Positions 8,741-16,892 of a stretch of DNA of 64,000 nucleotides are shown one piece after another. The notes under the pieces were generated by a model. The model searched no databases. It worked only from the letters and a program-made list of their open reading frames with translations, and had not been told where the DNA came from. The DNA is from Pseudomonas sp. PDM04 (lineage in GTDB: Bacteria; Pseudomonadota; Gammaproteobacteria; Pseudomonadales; Pseudomonadaceae): assembly GCF_014851765.1 (NCBI RefSeq), contig NZ_JACVAI010000003.1:822038-886037 (forward strand), given 5' to 3'. Within the stretch, counting starts at the first letter, position 1. Each line of letters starts with the position of its first letter. The translations under genes were made by a program, and so were the position numbers.

Positions 8741-10357
8741 TCAGAACCGGGCTACGCCAAAACTGTTGGTGTGCAGTGGCCGCACGTCGGCCTCATGACA
8801 GATGTCCAGCAAGTAACCGAGCAGGGTGCGGGTGTCTCGCGGGTCGATCAGACCGTCGTCCCACAGGCTGGCGCTGCCGTACAGCGCGGTGGACTGGCTG
8901 TCGAGTTTCTGCGCGGTGACCTGCTCCAGCATGTCGAGCATTTTCGGATCGGGTGTCAGCCCGTCCTTGAGCTGCCTGGCCTCGGTGACGATGCGCAGCA
9001 CCTTGCCGGCCTGAGCGCCGCCCATCACCGCCGTGCGGCTGTTGGGCCAGGCGAAAATGAAGCGTGGATCCAGGCCTCGACCGCACATTGCGTAGTTGCC
9101 GGCGCCATAGGAACCGCCGACGACGATGGTCAGTTTCGGCACCCGCGCATTGGCCACCGCCTGGATCATCTTGGCGCCGTGCTTGATCACACCCTGTTGC
9201 TCGGACTCGGTGCCGACCATGAAACCGGTGGTGTTATGGAAGAACAGCAGGGGTGTGCGGCTCTGGTCGCAGAGTTGAATGAACTGCGCGGCCTTGCTCG
9301 CGCCTTTGGGCGTGATCGGGCCATTGTTGCCGATGAAGCCGCAGGCGCGACCCTCGATCTGCAAGTGGCCGCAGACGGTCTGTTGATCGAACTCGCCCTT
9401 GAACTCGAGGAAGTTCGAACCGTCAGCGATCCGCGCGATGATTTCGCGTACGTCGTAGGGTTTTTTCGGGTCGTCGGGAATCAGCCCGAGCAGTTCATCG
9501 ATGGGGTAGCGCGGCGGCTGCCACTGGCGTTCGGGTAACCAGGGCAACTGAGCGTTCCAGGCCAGCATCGCGACAATCTCGCGCACCTGGCGCACGCCGT
9601 CGGCATCGTTTTCCGCCAGGTACTCGGCGGTGCCTGCTGTTTGCGCGTGCATTTCGGCGCCACCGAGTTCCTCATCGGTGGCCACCTCACCGGTGGCGGC
9701 CTTGAGCAACGGCGGTCCGGCGAGAAACAGCTTGGCCTTGCCACGCACGACCACCACGTAATCCGAGAGCCCCGGCTGATAGGCGCCACCCGCCGTGGCC
9801 GAGCCGTGGACGACGGTGATCTGCGGCAGGCCCAGGGCCGACATCCGCGCCTGATTGGCAAAGCTGCGTGCGCCTTCGACGAAAATCTCCGTCGCATAAT
9901 TGAGGTTGGCGCCGCCGCTTTCGGCGAGGGTGATCACCGGCAGTTTGTTTTCCATGGCGATCTGTTGCAGGCGCAGGGACTTTTTCAAGCCGCTGGGGGA
10001 AATCGTGCCGCCCTTGATCGCGCTGTTGTTGGCAATCACCAGGACCCGGGCGCCGGACACGTAGCCAATGCCGGCGATCAAGCCACCACCGGCCGAGCTG
10101 CCGTCCTTGTCGTCATGCAATTTGTAGCCGGCCAGGCTCGCCAGCTCGAGAAACGGCGCGCCGGGGTCGAGCAGCAGGTTGAGACGTTCGCGGGGCAGCA
10201 GCTGCCCGCGCTTGTCGAATTTGGGCTTGGCTTCAGCGGCCTTGTCCAGCAGGTTCTGTTCCAGCTGACGGAGGTGCTCCACAGCGGCCAGCATGGCCGT
10301 TCGGTTGCGGGCAAACTGTTCGCTGAGCGGGTCGATGTGTGACTCGATCACTGGCAT
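8741..10357 (-). CDS. atuC: Geranyl-CoA carboxylase, carboxyltransferase beta subunit
   Basis: 538 residues, a full-length acyl-CoA carboxylase carboxyltransferase with N- and C-terminal crotonase-like halves. Family sequences visible include RGQLLPRERLNLLLDPG, GGGLIAGIGYVSGARV, ESGGANL, GSATAGGAYQPGLSDY and, in the second half, GFIGNNGPI, FFHNTTGFMVG and GSYGAGNYAMCGR. It moves the carboxyl group from AtuF biotin to geranyl-CoA. It starts 3 bases after the atuB stop. LiuB of leucine catabolism is the closest alternative and cannot be excluded by sequence alone. Confidence 0.86.
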   Translation of the reverse strand: MPVIESHIDPLSEQFARNRTAMLAAVEHLRQLEQNLLDKAAEAKPKFDKRGQLLPRERLNLLLDPGAPFLELASLAGYKLHDDKDGSSAGGGLIAGIGYVSGARVLVIANNSAIKGGTISPSGLKKSLRLQQIAMENKLPVITLAESGGANLNYATEIFVEGARSFANQARMSALGLPQITVVHGSATAGGAYQPGLSDYVVVVRGKAKLFLAGPPLLKAATGEVATDEELGGAEMHAQTAGTAEYLAENDADGVRQVREIVAMLAWNAQLPWLPERQWQPPRYPIDELLGLIPDDPKKPYDVREIIARIADGSNFLEFKGEFDQQTVCGHLQIEGRACGFIGNNGPITPKGASKAAQFIQLCDQSRTPLLFFHNTTGFMVGTESEQQGVIKHGAKMIQAVANARVPKLTIVVGGSYGAGNYAMCGRGLDPRFIFAWPNSRTAVMGGAQAGKVLRIVTEARQLKDGLTPDPKMLDMLEQVTAQKLDSQSTALYGSASLWDDGLIDPRDTRTLLGYLLDICHEADVRPLHTNSFGVARF

Positions 10358-10360
10358 GAC

Positions 10361-11230
10361 TTAGTCCTTGTCCTGAAGCACGTCTGGGAGACAGGCGCGG
10401 TGGAAGCCGTTATAGGATTCGCTGTGGGTCGCCTTGTGCAGCGGCCATGCCCGTCCGCCCAGGCTGGCGGCACCGTCGATGCGCAAGGTACTGCCGCTGA
10501 TGAAGGCGGCGGCGGGGCTGAGCAGGAACACGATCGCCGCGCTGACTTCCGATTCGGTGCCGATGCGCTTGAGCGGCACGTGTTCGCGCAAGGTCGGAAT
10601 CACTGCCTTGAAGGCGCCTTCGTAGGTGTCCATGCCGCTGGAGGCAATCCAGCCCGGCGCCACCGCATTGACCCGCACGCCGGCGTAACCCCATTCGAAC
10701 GCCGCGGTCTTGGTCAGGTTATCCATGCCCGAGCGCGCCGCGCCCGAGTGGCCCATGCCGGGCATGCCGCCCCACATGTCGGCGAGCATGTTGACGATGG
10801 CGCCGCCGTGTTTGCTCATCGACTGGTTGAACACTTCCCGCGCCATCAGGAAGCCGCCCACCAGATTGGTGCGCATCACGGTTTCGAAACCCTTCTGGTT
10901 GATTGCGGCCAGCGTCGACGGAAACTGGCCGCCGGCGTTGTTGACCAACCCATGGATCGGGCCGTGCTGGCGGATCAGCTCACTGACCAGTTGCCTGACC
11001 GCCTCCTCTTCGCGGATGTCGCACGCCTGCCAATCGGCGCGACCGCCATCTTCGACAATCTCGGCCGCCACGGCTTCCAGCCGGGCGGCCTTGCGCCCCA
11101 CCAGCAGCACGTGGGCTCCGAGGGCCGCCAGTTCATGGGCGGTGCAGCGACCGATGCCGCTGCCGCCACCGGTGACGATGATGGTCTGGTCGGCAAACAG
11201 ATCGGCTTTGAAAATCGAATCGTAGGCCAC
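10361..11230 (-). CDS. atuB: Short-chain dehydrogenase AtuB
   Basis: 289 residues with a Rossmann fold: cofactor loop TGGGSGIG (20-27), NNAG at 97-100 and VNAVAPGW. The usual Tyr-x3-Lys active site is missing. Residues 161-174 read HSGAARSGMDNLTK, the pattern also seen in peroxisomal trans-2-enoyl-CoA reductases. It may therefore reduce or oxidise a CoA-bound terpenoid rather than an alcohol; AtuB's exact step is not settled in the literature known to me. It sits between atuA (12 bases) and atuC in a tightly packed operon. Confidence 0.84.
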   Translation of the reverse strand: MAYDSIFKADLFADQTIIVTGGGSGIGRCTAHELAALGAHVLLVGRKAARLEAVAAEIVEDGGRADWQACDIREEEAVRQLVSELIRQHGPIHGLVNNAGGQFPSTLAAINQKGFETVMRTNLVGGFLMAREVFNQSMSKHGGAIVNMLADMWGGMPGMGHSGAARSGMDNLTKTAAFEWGYAGVRVNAVAPGWIASSGMDTYEGAFKAVIPTLREHVPLKRIGTESEVSAAIVFLLSPAAAFISGSTLRIDGAASLGGRAWPLHKATHSESYNGFHRACLPDVLQDKD

Positions 11231-11242
11231 GGCGGCAGTCCT

Positions 11243-13045
11243 CTAGTTGACCTGATCGGCGATGTGCGCAGGCACTGGAATCTGAATCTCCAGCAATTGT
11301 TGGGCGAAGGCCTTGCCCTGCGGATCGATGCGCAGGCTGGCCACGCCGCCGCCGCCAAGGGCATTTTCCAGAAGGAAGTTGAGGCTGTGGGTTGCAGGCA
11401 GGTACCAGCGCTCGACGCGTCCATGGACCGGATCGAGCACGTGGCTCATCCAGTCGACGAGCACTTCCGGGGTCAAGGCCTCGGCGATCCACGGCAGGTA
11501 CTCCGGCTCGCGGGCGATGACGCCGATGTTGCTGTGATTGCCCTTGTCGCCGGAGCGCGCGACGGCAAGTTTGACCAGCGCCACGCTGGCATCGGCGCGG
11601 CCCGTGGGGGGCGGCGGGGCGACCGGCAGGGGCAGGTCCGCGCTGGCGAGGGGGGCGGGGGCGGGCAGGGCGCACGGGTGACGCTGGCCGTCCACCTCGA
11701 CCTGCAGGGTGCAGGCGCTTTTTTCGATCAGGAACGAAAACAGCCGGATCAGCGGATACACCGTCGGCCGACCGCCGACGATCCCGGTCAACCCTGGCGC
11801 CATGCCGGTGGCCGCCTGGGCGATTTCACGGGAGAAGGTGACGAGGGCCCGTTTGTCCGGATGGCGCACGGCGAGCTTGATCACCACTTCGCGGCTGTCG
11901 TGGCGCTGGCCGTGGGGGCCATAGGTCGCCTCGCTGCCCAGCAGTTCGATGCTCACCTCGCTGTAGGGAGCCCAACCGCGCTGAAGGAAGATGTCGGAAG
12001 TCTTGTTGATGATCGCTTCGCTGACCCGTCGCGCCTTGTCGACGGCATCGATCCCGGCGATCAGGCAACTGGCGGTGCAACGAAAACCGTCCGGGTACGT
12101 CGCGCTGACCTTGTACTGGTCGGAAGGCGGCAGGCCTTTGGCGCCATGGACGTGGACCACGTTCTTGCCTTGTTGCGCCAGTTTGACCTGGGTGAAATCG
12201 CAGACCACGTCGGGCAGCAGATACGCCTGCGGGTTGCCGATTTCATAGAGCATCTGTTCGCCGACGGTCAGTGGTGTGATCAGCCCGCCGGAGCCTTCGG
12301 GTTTGCTGACGATGAACTGGCTGTCGGCGCTGACTTCGACGATGGGAAAGCCGATGTGTTCGTAGTCGGGGACGTCGCGCCAGTCGGTGAAGTTGCCGCC
12401 GGTGCATTGGGCGCCGCATTCGATGATATGACCCGCCAGTGCGGCCTGGGCGAGTTTGTCGTAGTCGTGCCAGGACCAGCCGAATTCGTGCACCAGCGCG
12501 GCGCTGACCACGGCGCTGTCGACCACGCGGCCGGTAATCACGATGTCGGCCCCCAGACGCAGGGCTTCGACGATGCCCGGCGCGCCCAGGTAGGCGTTGG
12601 TGGAAACGCACAGCGCCGGTAATGGCGCGCCACTGAACATTTCCTGGAGGCCGCGACTGGCCAGTTGCTTGAACTGCGGTTGCAAATCATCGCCCAGCAG
12701 CACGGCAATTTTCAGCGGCACGCCGGCCTTGTCGCAGGCCGCCTGCAGGGCAGCGGCGCAGGCCTGCGGGTTGACGCCGCCGGCATTGCTGATGACGCGG
12801 ATCTTCTGTTCGGCCAGTTTTCCCAGCAAGGGGCTGAGGACTTCGATGAAGTCACCGGCGTAACCGGCCTGGGGATCCTTCATCCGCGCACCGGCCATGA
12901 TCGACAGGGTGATTTCGGCCAGATAATCGAACACCAGGTAGTCCAGGCGCCCACCGTCCACCAATTGTGCGGCAGCCGTCGAGGTGTCGCCCCAGAACGC
13001 GCTGGCGCAACCGATGCGAACACTTTCGGGCACAGACCTTTCCAT
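11243..13045 (-). CDS. atuA: AtuA, acyclic terpene utilisation protein (DUF1446)
   Basis: 600 residues. The N-terminal three-quarters is the AtuA/DUF1446 family domain (VRIGCASAFWGDTS, GGRLDYLVFDYLAEITLSI, VISNAGGVNPQACA, ITGRVVDSA). The C-terminal about 110 residues (VKLAVARSGDKGNHSNIGV, EALTPEVLVDWM) form the short domain often fused to it. It is essential for growth on citronellol in other pseudomonads, but its reaction is not known to me. Start ATG 13045 follows GGAGGT by 4 bases; an ATG at 13057 lies before the ribosome site and was rejected. It is the first gene of the atu operon, with the AtuR operator upstream. Confidence 0.87.
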   Translation of the reverse strand: MERSVPESVRIGCASAFWGDTSTAAAQLVDGGRLDYLVFDYLAEITLSIMAGARMKDPQAGYAGDFIEVLSPLLGKLAEQKIRVISNAGGVNPQACAAALQAACDKAGVPLKIAVLLGDDLQPQFKQLASRGLQEMFSGAPLPALCVSTNAYLGAPGIVEALRLGADIVITGRVVDSAVVSAALVHEFGWSWHDYDKLAQAALAGHIIECGAQCTGGNFTDWRDVPDYEHIGFPIVEVSADSQFIVSKPEGSGGLITPLTVGEQMLYEIGNPQAYLLPDVVCDFTQVKLAQQGKNVVHVHGAKGLPPSDQYKVSATYPDGFRCTASCLIAGIDAVDKARRVSEAIINKTSDIFLQRGWAPYSEVSIELLGSEATYGPHGQRHDSREVVIKLAVRHPDKRALVTFSREIAQAATGMAPGLTGIVGGRPTVYPLIRLFSFLIEKSACTLQVEVDGQRHPCALPAPAPLASADLPLPVAPPPPTGRADASVALVKLAVARSGDKGNHSNIGVIAREPEYLPWIAEALTPEVLVDWMSHVLDPVHGRVERWYLPATHSLNFLLENALGGGGVASLRIDPQGKAFAQQLLEIQIPVPAHIADQVN

Positions 13046-13075
13046 AGTCACCTCCATCGAACGTGCACCGAGACT

Positions 13076-13136
13076 ACCAAGCAAGCGCTTGGTTTGTAAA
13101 TCCCTTGAACATCTTCTGCCCGAGCGCTTGCTTGGT
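13076..13136. promoter_or_regulatory. Paired AtuR operator between atuA and atuR
   Basis: A perfect 14-base inverted repeat, ACCAAGCAAGCGCT at 13076-13089 and its complement at 13123-13136, 33 bases apart. Each arm itself holds an AAGCGCTT-type palindrome. It lies in the divergent atuA/atuR intergenic region, where AtuR of P. aeruginosa is known to repress atuABCDEFGH from two inverted repeats. Confidence 0.82.
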
Positions 13137-13208
13137 TGCCTGCGCCAGCTTAAATTGCCCGCGCAACCCCGCTGTTTTGGCGATGGACTCGACTGTAGGA
13201 GAGAACGG

Positions 13209-13835
13209 GTGGATGAGCAAAAAGCCCTGAAGGTCATGCGCGAACTGGTCGACAGCAACCAGTTGACCGACCCGGACAGCGCCCGTGGCAAACTGCTGCA
13301 AGTGGCGGCCCACCTGTTTCGCAACAAAGGCTTCGAACGCACGACCGTGCGTGATCTGGCCGGCGCCGTGGGCATTCAGTCGGGAAGCATCTTTCACCAC
13401 TTCAAGAGCAAGGACGAAATCCTGCGGGCGGTGATGGAAGAAACCATTCGCTACAACACGGCCTTGATGCGCGCGGCCATTGCCGAGGCAGGCAGTGTGC
13501 GCGAACGGGTGCTGGCGCTGATCCGCTGTGAGTTGCAGTCGATCATGGGCGGCAGCGGTGAAGCCATGGCGGTGCTGGTGTATGAATGGCGCTCGTTGTC
13601 CGAGGACGGTCAGGCCCAGGTGCTGGCGCTGCGCGATATCTACGAGGAGCTGTGGCTGCAGGTGCTGGGGGAGGCCAAGGCCGCCGGTTTCATTCGTGGC
13701 GACGTGTTCATCACGCGACGCTTCCTGACCGGTGCATTGTCCTGGACCACCACCTGGTTTCGTCCCGGCGGCAGCCTGAGCCTCGATCAGTTGGCCGATG
13801 AGGCATTGATTCTGGTGCTGGAAGAGAAACAATAG
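13209..13835 (+). CDS. atuR: TetR-family repressor of the atu operon
   Basis: 208 residues. An N-terminal TetR helix-turn-helix (about 20-66: KLLQVAAHLFRNKGFERTTV, VGIQSGSIFHHFKSKDEIL) is followed by a helical ligand domain. In P. aeruginosa AtuR holds the atu genes off until terpenoid-CoA intermediates appear. A GTG start at 13209 is chosen because AGGAGAG sits about 6 bases before it; the first in-frame ATG is at 13236. It is divergent from atuA and shares the paired operator, so it probably represses itself too. Confidence 0.87.
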   Translation: MDEQKALKVMRELVDSNQLTDPDSARGKLLQVAAHLFRNKGFERTTVRDLAGAVGIQSGSIFHHFKSKDEILRAVMEETIRYNTALMRAAIAEAGSVRERVLALIRCELQSIMGGSGEAMAVLVYEWRSLSEDGQAQVLALRDIYEELWLQVLGEAKAAGFIRGDVFITRRFLTGALSWTTTWFRPGGSLSLDQLADEALILVLEEKQ

Positions 13836-13900
13836 TTTGCACAGGACTGCTGGAACTGGCTAAGTGGGCGAAAGCCCCTGGCTTGAATGGATTGATGGGT

Positions 13901-14719
13901 ATGACTGGGGAGTGGGACGTTTTGAGGTCTTCGCCAATTCGGACGGCTTCGCAGCTTTTGCTGGCAGCGCTTGCGACAGGCTGGGTATTGTCGTCTCCGG
14001 CCGCACAACTGGTACGTGTCGGTGCCGCGCATTTCCCGCCCTATACCGTGCGCCCGGAATCCGGCGCCGACACGGGCCTGCTGCCGCAGTTGGTGGAGGC
14101 GCTCAATGCCTCGCAAACTGACTACCAGTTTGTCCTGGTGCCCACGTCCATTCCGCGACGCTTTGGCGACTTCAAGCAAGGCCGGGTGGACATGGCGATC
14201 TTCGAGAACCCGCAGTGGGGCTGGAAGGACATCCCGCACGTCAGCGTCGACATGGGGCTGGAGGACGCCGAGATCTTTGTCGCGCAGCGCCTGCCCAATC
14301 GCCAGCAGGACTATTTCGCCGAACTGGCCGGCAAGCGTCTGGCGCTGTTCAGCGGCTATCACTACGAGTTTTCCAATTTCAATGCCGACCCCAAATACCT
14401 CGCGCAGAACTACAACGCCACGCTGACTTATTCCCACGACAGCAACCTGCTGATGGTGCTGCGCGGGCGGGCCGACATTGCCCTGGTGACACGCTCCTAC
14501 CTGAGCGATTACCTGTTGCGCAACGAGAAGGTCGGCGACCAGTTGCTGGTGTCCGAGCGCATCGACCAGATCTATCACCACTACGCCATTCTGCGCCCGG
14601 CCGCACCGATCAGCGGCGAGGCCTTCGCGCGGTTGCTGCAAGGGTTGCGCGACAACGGCCAGATGATGAAGATTTTCGATCCGTACAAGATCGCGGTAGT
14701 GCCGGTGCCGGGCAACTGA
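13901..14719 (+). CDS. Periplasmic solute-binding protein (SBP_bac_3-like)
   Basis: About 272 residues, one family-3 extracellular solute-binding domain: VGAAHFPPYTV at the start, then GLLPQLVEAL, FKQGRVDMAIFENPQWGW and DLALVTRSYL-like features. A signal peptide with hydrophobic core LLLAALATGWVL ends near SSPAAQ, so the product is periplasmic. The start is open: ATG 13901 is given, but a TTG at 13922 has the best ribosome site (GGGGAG 9 bases before) and gives a cleaner signal peptide. No ABC permease or ATPase is beside it, so it may act in sensing or be an orphan of a transporter encoded elsewhere. Ligand unknown. Confidence 0.72.
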   Translation: MTGEWDVLRSSPIRTASQLLLAALATGWVLSSPAAQLVRVGAAHFPPYTVRPESGADTGLLPQLVEALNASQTDYQFVLVPTSIPRRFGDFKQGRVDMAIFENPQWGWKDIPHVSVDMGLEDAEIFVAQRLPNRQQDYFAELAGKRLALFSGYHYEFSNFNADPKYLAQNYNATLTYSHDSNLLMVLRGRADIALVTRSYLSDYLLRNEKVGDQLLVSERIDQIYHHYAILRPAAPISGEAFARLLQGLRDNGQMMKIFDPYKIAVVPVPGN

Positions 14720-14744
14720 ATTCGCACGGCTGATCGCCGCCGCT

Positions 14745-14768
14745 TAAATTTTTCCCTCTGGCTGACGT
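14745..14768 (+). promoter_or_regulatory. PvdS iron-starvation box of the acetyltransferase gene
   Basis: TAAAT, exactly 16 bases, then CGT, an exact match to the PvdS-dependent promoter consensus. It ends 40 bases before the start codon at 14809. Confidence 0.88.
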
Positions 14769-14808
14769 CACCTCGTTGAACTGTCGACGAATAACGTGAG
14801 CCCGACCC

Positions 14809-15813
14809 ATGCCCGATCTGAATGACCTGAGTGCCCTGGCGCTGCCGACGGGCCAGCGCCTTGTCGCTGAAGAAAGCGAAACCCGCCTGAACCTGAGCCT
14901 GGACACGCAGCCGCTGATGACCCTGCGCCTGAGCCATGAGCCCGGGTTGACGCTGCGCGTCGAAGGGCGCTGCGACGCCCAGTCCTTGTGGGCCGCCAGT
15001 TACTGGCTGTTTGCCCGCGATGCGTCTTGTCAGCAACTGACCTGGCACCTCGATGAAGCACCTGCCCAAGCCTTGCTCAGCGGCTTGCTGGTGCCGACCG
15101 ACCACGCCGGCCAGTACCACGGTCAGCGCACGCTGTTCTGGCAGTTGCCGCAGCCGTGGCTGGGCAATGCGCTGACCGCCTGCTACCCGCAGCACTGGGT
15201 GATCAGCGGCGGCAAGCGTCATCCGTTGCGCCCGATGAAACCGCGAGGCGAAGTCTATCGGCGCTTCGACGCCCGGCTGGGAGCGTGGATTTCCCTGCGA
15301 ACCCTGGACATCGAGCTGGACCTTGCACGGTTCAACCGCTGGCAGAACAGCGCGCGGGTGGCGAACTTCTGGCAGGAGGAAGGCAGCCTCGAACAGCATC
15401 GCGAGTACCTGGACAAACTCGCGGCCGATCCGCACACCGTGACACTGATCGGCTGTTTCGACGATCAGCCGTTTGCCTATTTCGAAGCCTACTGGGCCAA
15501 GGAAGACCGCATCGCGCCGTTCTACGAGGCGGGCGATTACGACCGTGGCATTCACATGCTGGTCGGTGAAGAGCATCATCGCGGCCCGCACAAGGTGGCG
15601 AGTTGGCTATCGGCGCTGACCCATTACCTGTTTCTCGACGATCCGCGCACCCAGCGGGTGGTTGCCGAGCCGCGGGCCGATAACGCGAAGATGATCGGCT
15701 ACCTGCAGGGCCAGCGGTTTCATTGCGAGAAGGAGTTCGACTTTCCGCACAAGCGCGCGGCGTTGATGGTGCTGGGGCGGGAGCGGTTTTTCGAGCGGTG
15801 TGGGTTGGCTTGA
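14809..15813 (+). CDS. pvdY: Siderophore N5-hydroxyornithine acetyltransferase (PvdY type)
   Basis: 334 residues. The C-terminal half (about 140-330) is an IucB/AlcB/RhbD-type acetyltransferase: FNRWQNSARVANFWQEEGS, FAYFEAYWAKEDRIAPFYEA, DRGIHMLVGEEHHRGP and VVAEPRADNAKMIGYL are hallmark segments that bind acetyl-CoA and the hydroxamate precursor. The N-terminal part is the accompanying cap region. It should acetylate N5-hydroxyornithine, implying acetyl- rather than formyl-hydroxyornithine in the pyoverdine. An exact PvdS box upstream and pvdS next door tie it to pyoverdine. The symbol follows pseudomonad usage (pvdY/pvdYII). Confidence 0.82.
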   Translation: MPDLNDLSALALPTGQRLVAEESETRLNLSLDTQPLMTLRLSHEPGLTLRVEGRCDAQSLWAASYWLFARDASCQQLTWHLDEAPAQALLSGLLVPTDHAGQYHGQRTLFWQLPQPWLGNALTACYPQHWVISGGKRHPLRPMKPRGEVYRRFDARLGAWISLRTLDIELDLARFNRWQNSARVANFWQEEGSLEQHREYLDKLAADPHTVTLIGCFDDQPFAYFEAYWAKEDRIAPFYEAGDYDRGIHMLVGEEHHRGPHKVASWLSALTHYLFLDDPRTQRVVAEPRADNAKMIGYLQGQRFHCEKEFDFPHKRAALMVLGRERFFERCGLA

Positions 15814-15851
15814 GGAGAAGGCTTCAAGGCCGGCGGCGATTTTCAGTCAGT

Positions 15852-15918
15852 CATCGCGAGCAGGCTCGCTCCCACAGGTCGATCGGATGACCCTGTGGGA
15901 GCGAGCCTGCTCGCGATG
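15852..15918. repeat. REPIN between pvdY and pvdS
   Basis: Two near-perfect inverted REP arms (CATCGCGAGCAGGCTCGCTC and its complement) separated by about 20 bases. It lies between convergent genes and may act as their transcript end. Confidence 0.88.
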
Positions 15919-15939
15919 GAGGCGACGCGGTTTCGATAC

Positions 15940-16482
15940 CTACCGCCGAACAGCCGCCCGGCTGCCCGACACCTTGCGGCAATGCACCAGCGCATCGCGA
16001 ATCATGAAATTCACCAGGGTCGGCGAAACGCCGAGTTCCTTGGCGATGTCCTTTTGCGGCACCCCGTGCAGGCGGTACATCTCGAAGGCGTAGCGGGTGC
16101 GGGTCGGCAGTTCCGTCAGCGCGTCGGCGATGTTTTCCAGGGTCGAGAAATTGATGTGCGAGGTTTCGGGTGATGCGCCTTGAATCACCACATTCAATCC
16201 CTCCTCTTCCGGCCCGGAATACTTCTGCTCCAGCGCCTGCTTGCGGTAGTGATCGATGGCCAGGTTGCGCACGATCTGAAACAGGTAGCTGAGCTGGGCC
16301 TTGATCGAGGAGGTGATCGGCGGTGCCGATTGCAGGCGGAAGAACGCGTCTTGAACCACATCTTCGGCACGCGACCGGCAACCGGTGATGCGCGCGGCAA
16401 TTTTGACCAGTATCAGTCGATTGTCGACGAATGCCTGAAGTAGCGGTGAATCGCACGTGCTTGTCGATACTTGTTCCGTCAT
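15940..16482 (-). CDS. pvdS: Iron-starvation ECF sigma factor PvdS
   Basis: 180 residues, closely matching PvdS throughout: LLQAFVDNR, ITGCRSRAEDVVQDAFFRLQ (region 2), YLFQIVRNLAIDHYRK, ASPETSHINFSTLENIADAL and MYRLHGVPQKDIAKELGVSP (region 4 helix-turn-helix). PvdS directs RNA polymerase to pyoverdine genes when iron is low and is itself held at the membrane by FpvR when no ferripyoverdine signal comes. ATG 16482 (MTEQVS) is preferred over the GTG at 16491 because AAGG precedes it and homologs begin MTEQ/MSEQ. A Fur box lies upstream; pvdL is divergent. Confidence 0.95.
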   Translation of the reverse strand: MTEQVSTSTCDSPLLQAFVDNRLILVKIAARITGCRSRAEDVVQDAFFRLQSAPPITSSIKAQLSYLFQIVRNLAIDHYRKQALEQKYSGPEEEGLNVVIQGASPETSHINFSTLENIADALTELPTRTRYAFEMYRLHGVPQKDIAKELGVSPTLVNFMIRDALVHCRKVSGSRAAVRR

Positions 16483-16564
16483 GGAAATCACCTTGCTGCG
16501 AATGGGGTCATGGGACGGCAGGTGGGATCGAGGGGCCGTCCGACATATCGAGCGACAAATTATT

Positions 16565-16583
16565 CTTAATGATAATGATTGTC
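16565..16583 (-). promoter_or_regulatory. Fur box controlling pvdS
   Basis: The 19-base stretch around TTAATGATAATGATTGTC matches the Fur consensus GATAATGATAATCATTATC at 15 of 19 positions. It lies 83 bases upstream of the pvdS start, in the expected promoter zone. Confidence 0.82.
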
Positions 16584-16714
16584 AAATGAGAAAGAGAAAC
16601 AATGCATATCAAAGGTGCAGAGTGAGAATTGCGACACATTGACGCGCCCGCTTGTAGTGCGCGCCTGCGGCTTTTTTCGCCGCTCCCACCCCATTGACGA
16701 TCCAGCCTGCCGAC

Positions 16715-16738
16715 TAATTATTTCAGGACGTCATCCGT
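16715..16738 (+). promoter_or_regulatory. PvdS iron-starvation box of pvdL
   Basis: TAATT, 16 bases, CGT: one mismatch to TAAAT-N16-CGT and exact spacing. It is 154 bases upstream of the pvdL start, leaving a long 5' leader in which I see no further gene. Confidence 0.78.
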
Positions 16739-16892
16739 TCTCATTGGTGAATGGCTGCGGGCGCGAGCCCCGGTCAAAACAGCATTGCCAATGCCTTGCG
16801 TGGTCGGCGAAGACCACGTCCCGCATGCCCCTGAAGGGCGTGACATCCGCTCATCGATACCACTTGCAAGCCGAATTCAGGCAGGAAACCTC

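Noticed and set aside
10400..12622. 740-residue plus-strand open frame across atuB and atuA
   Set aside because: It is antisense to two well-supported genes and has no recognisable domain.
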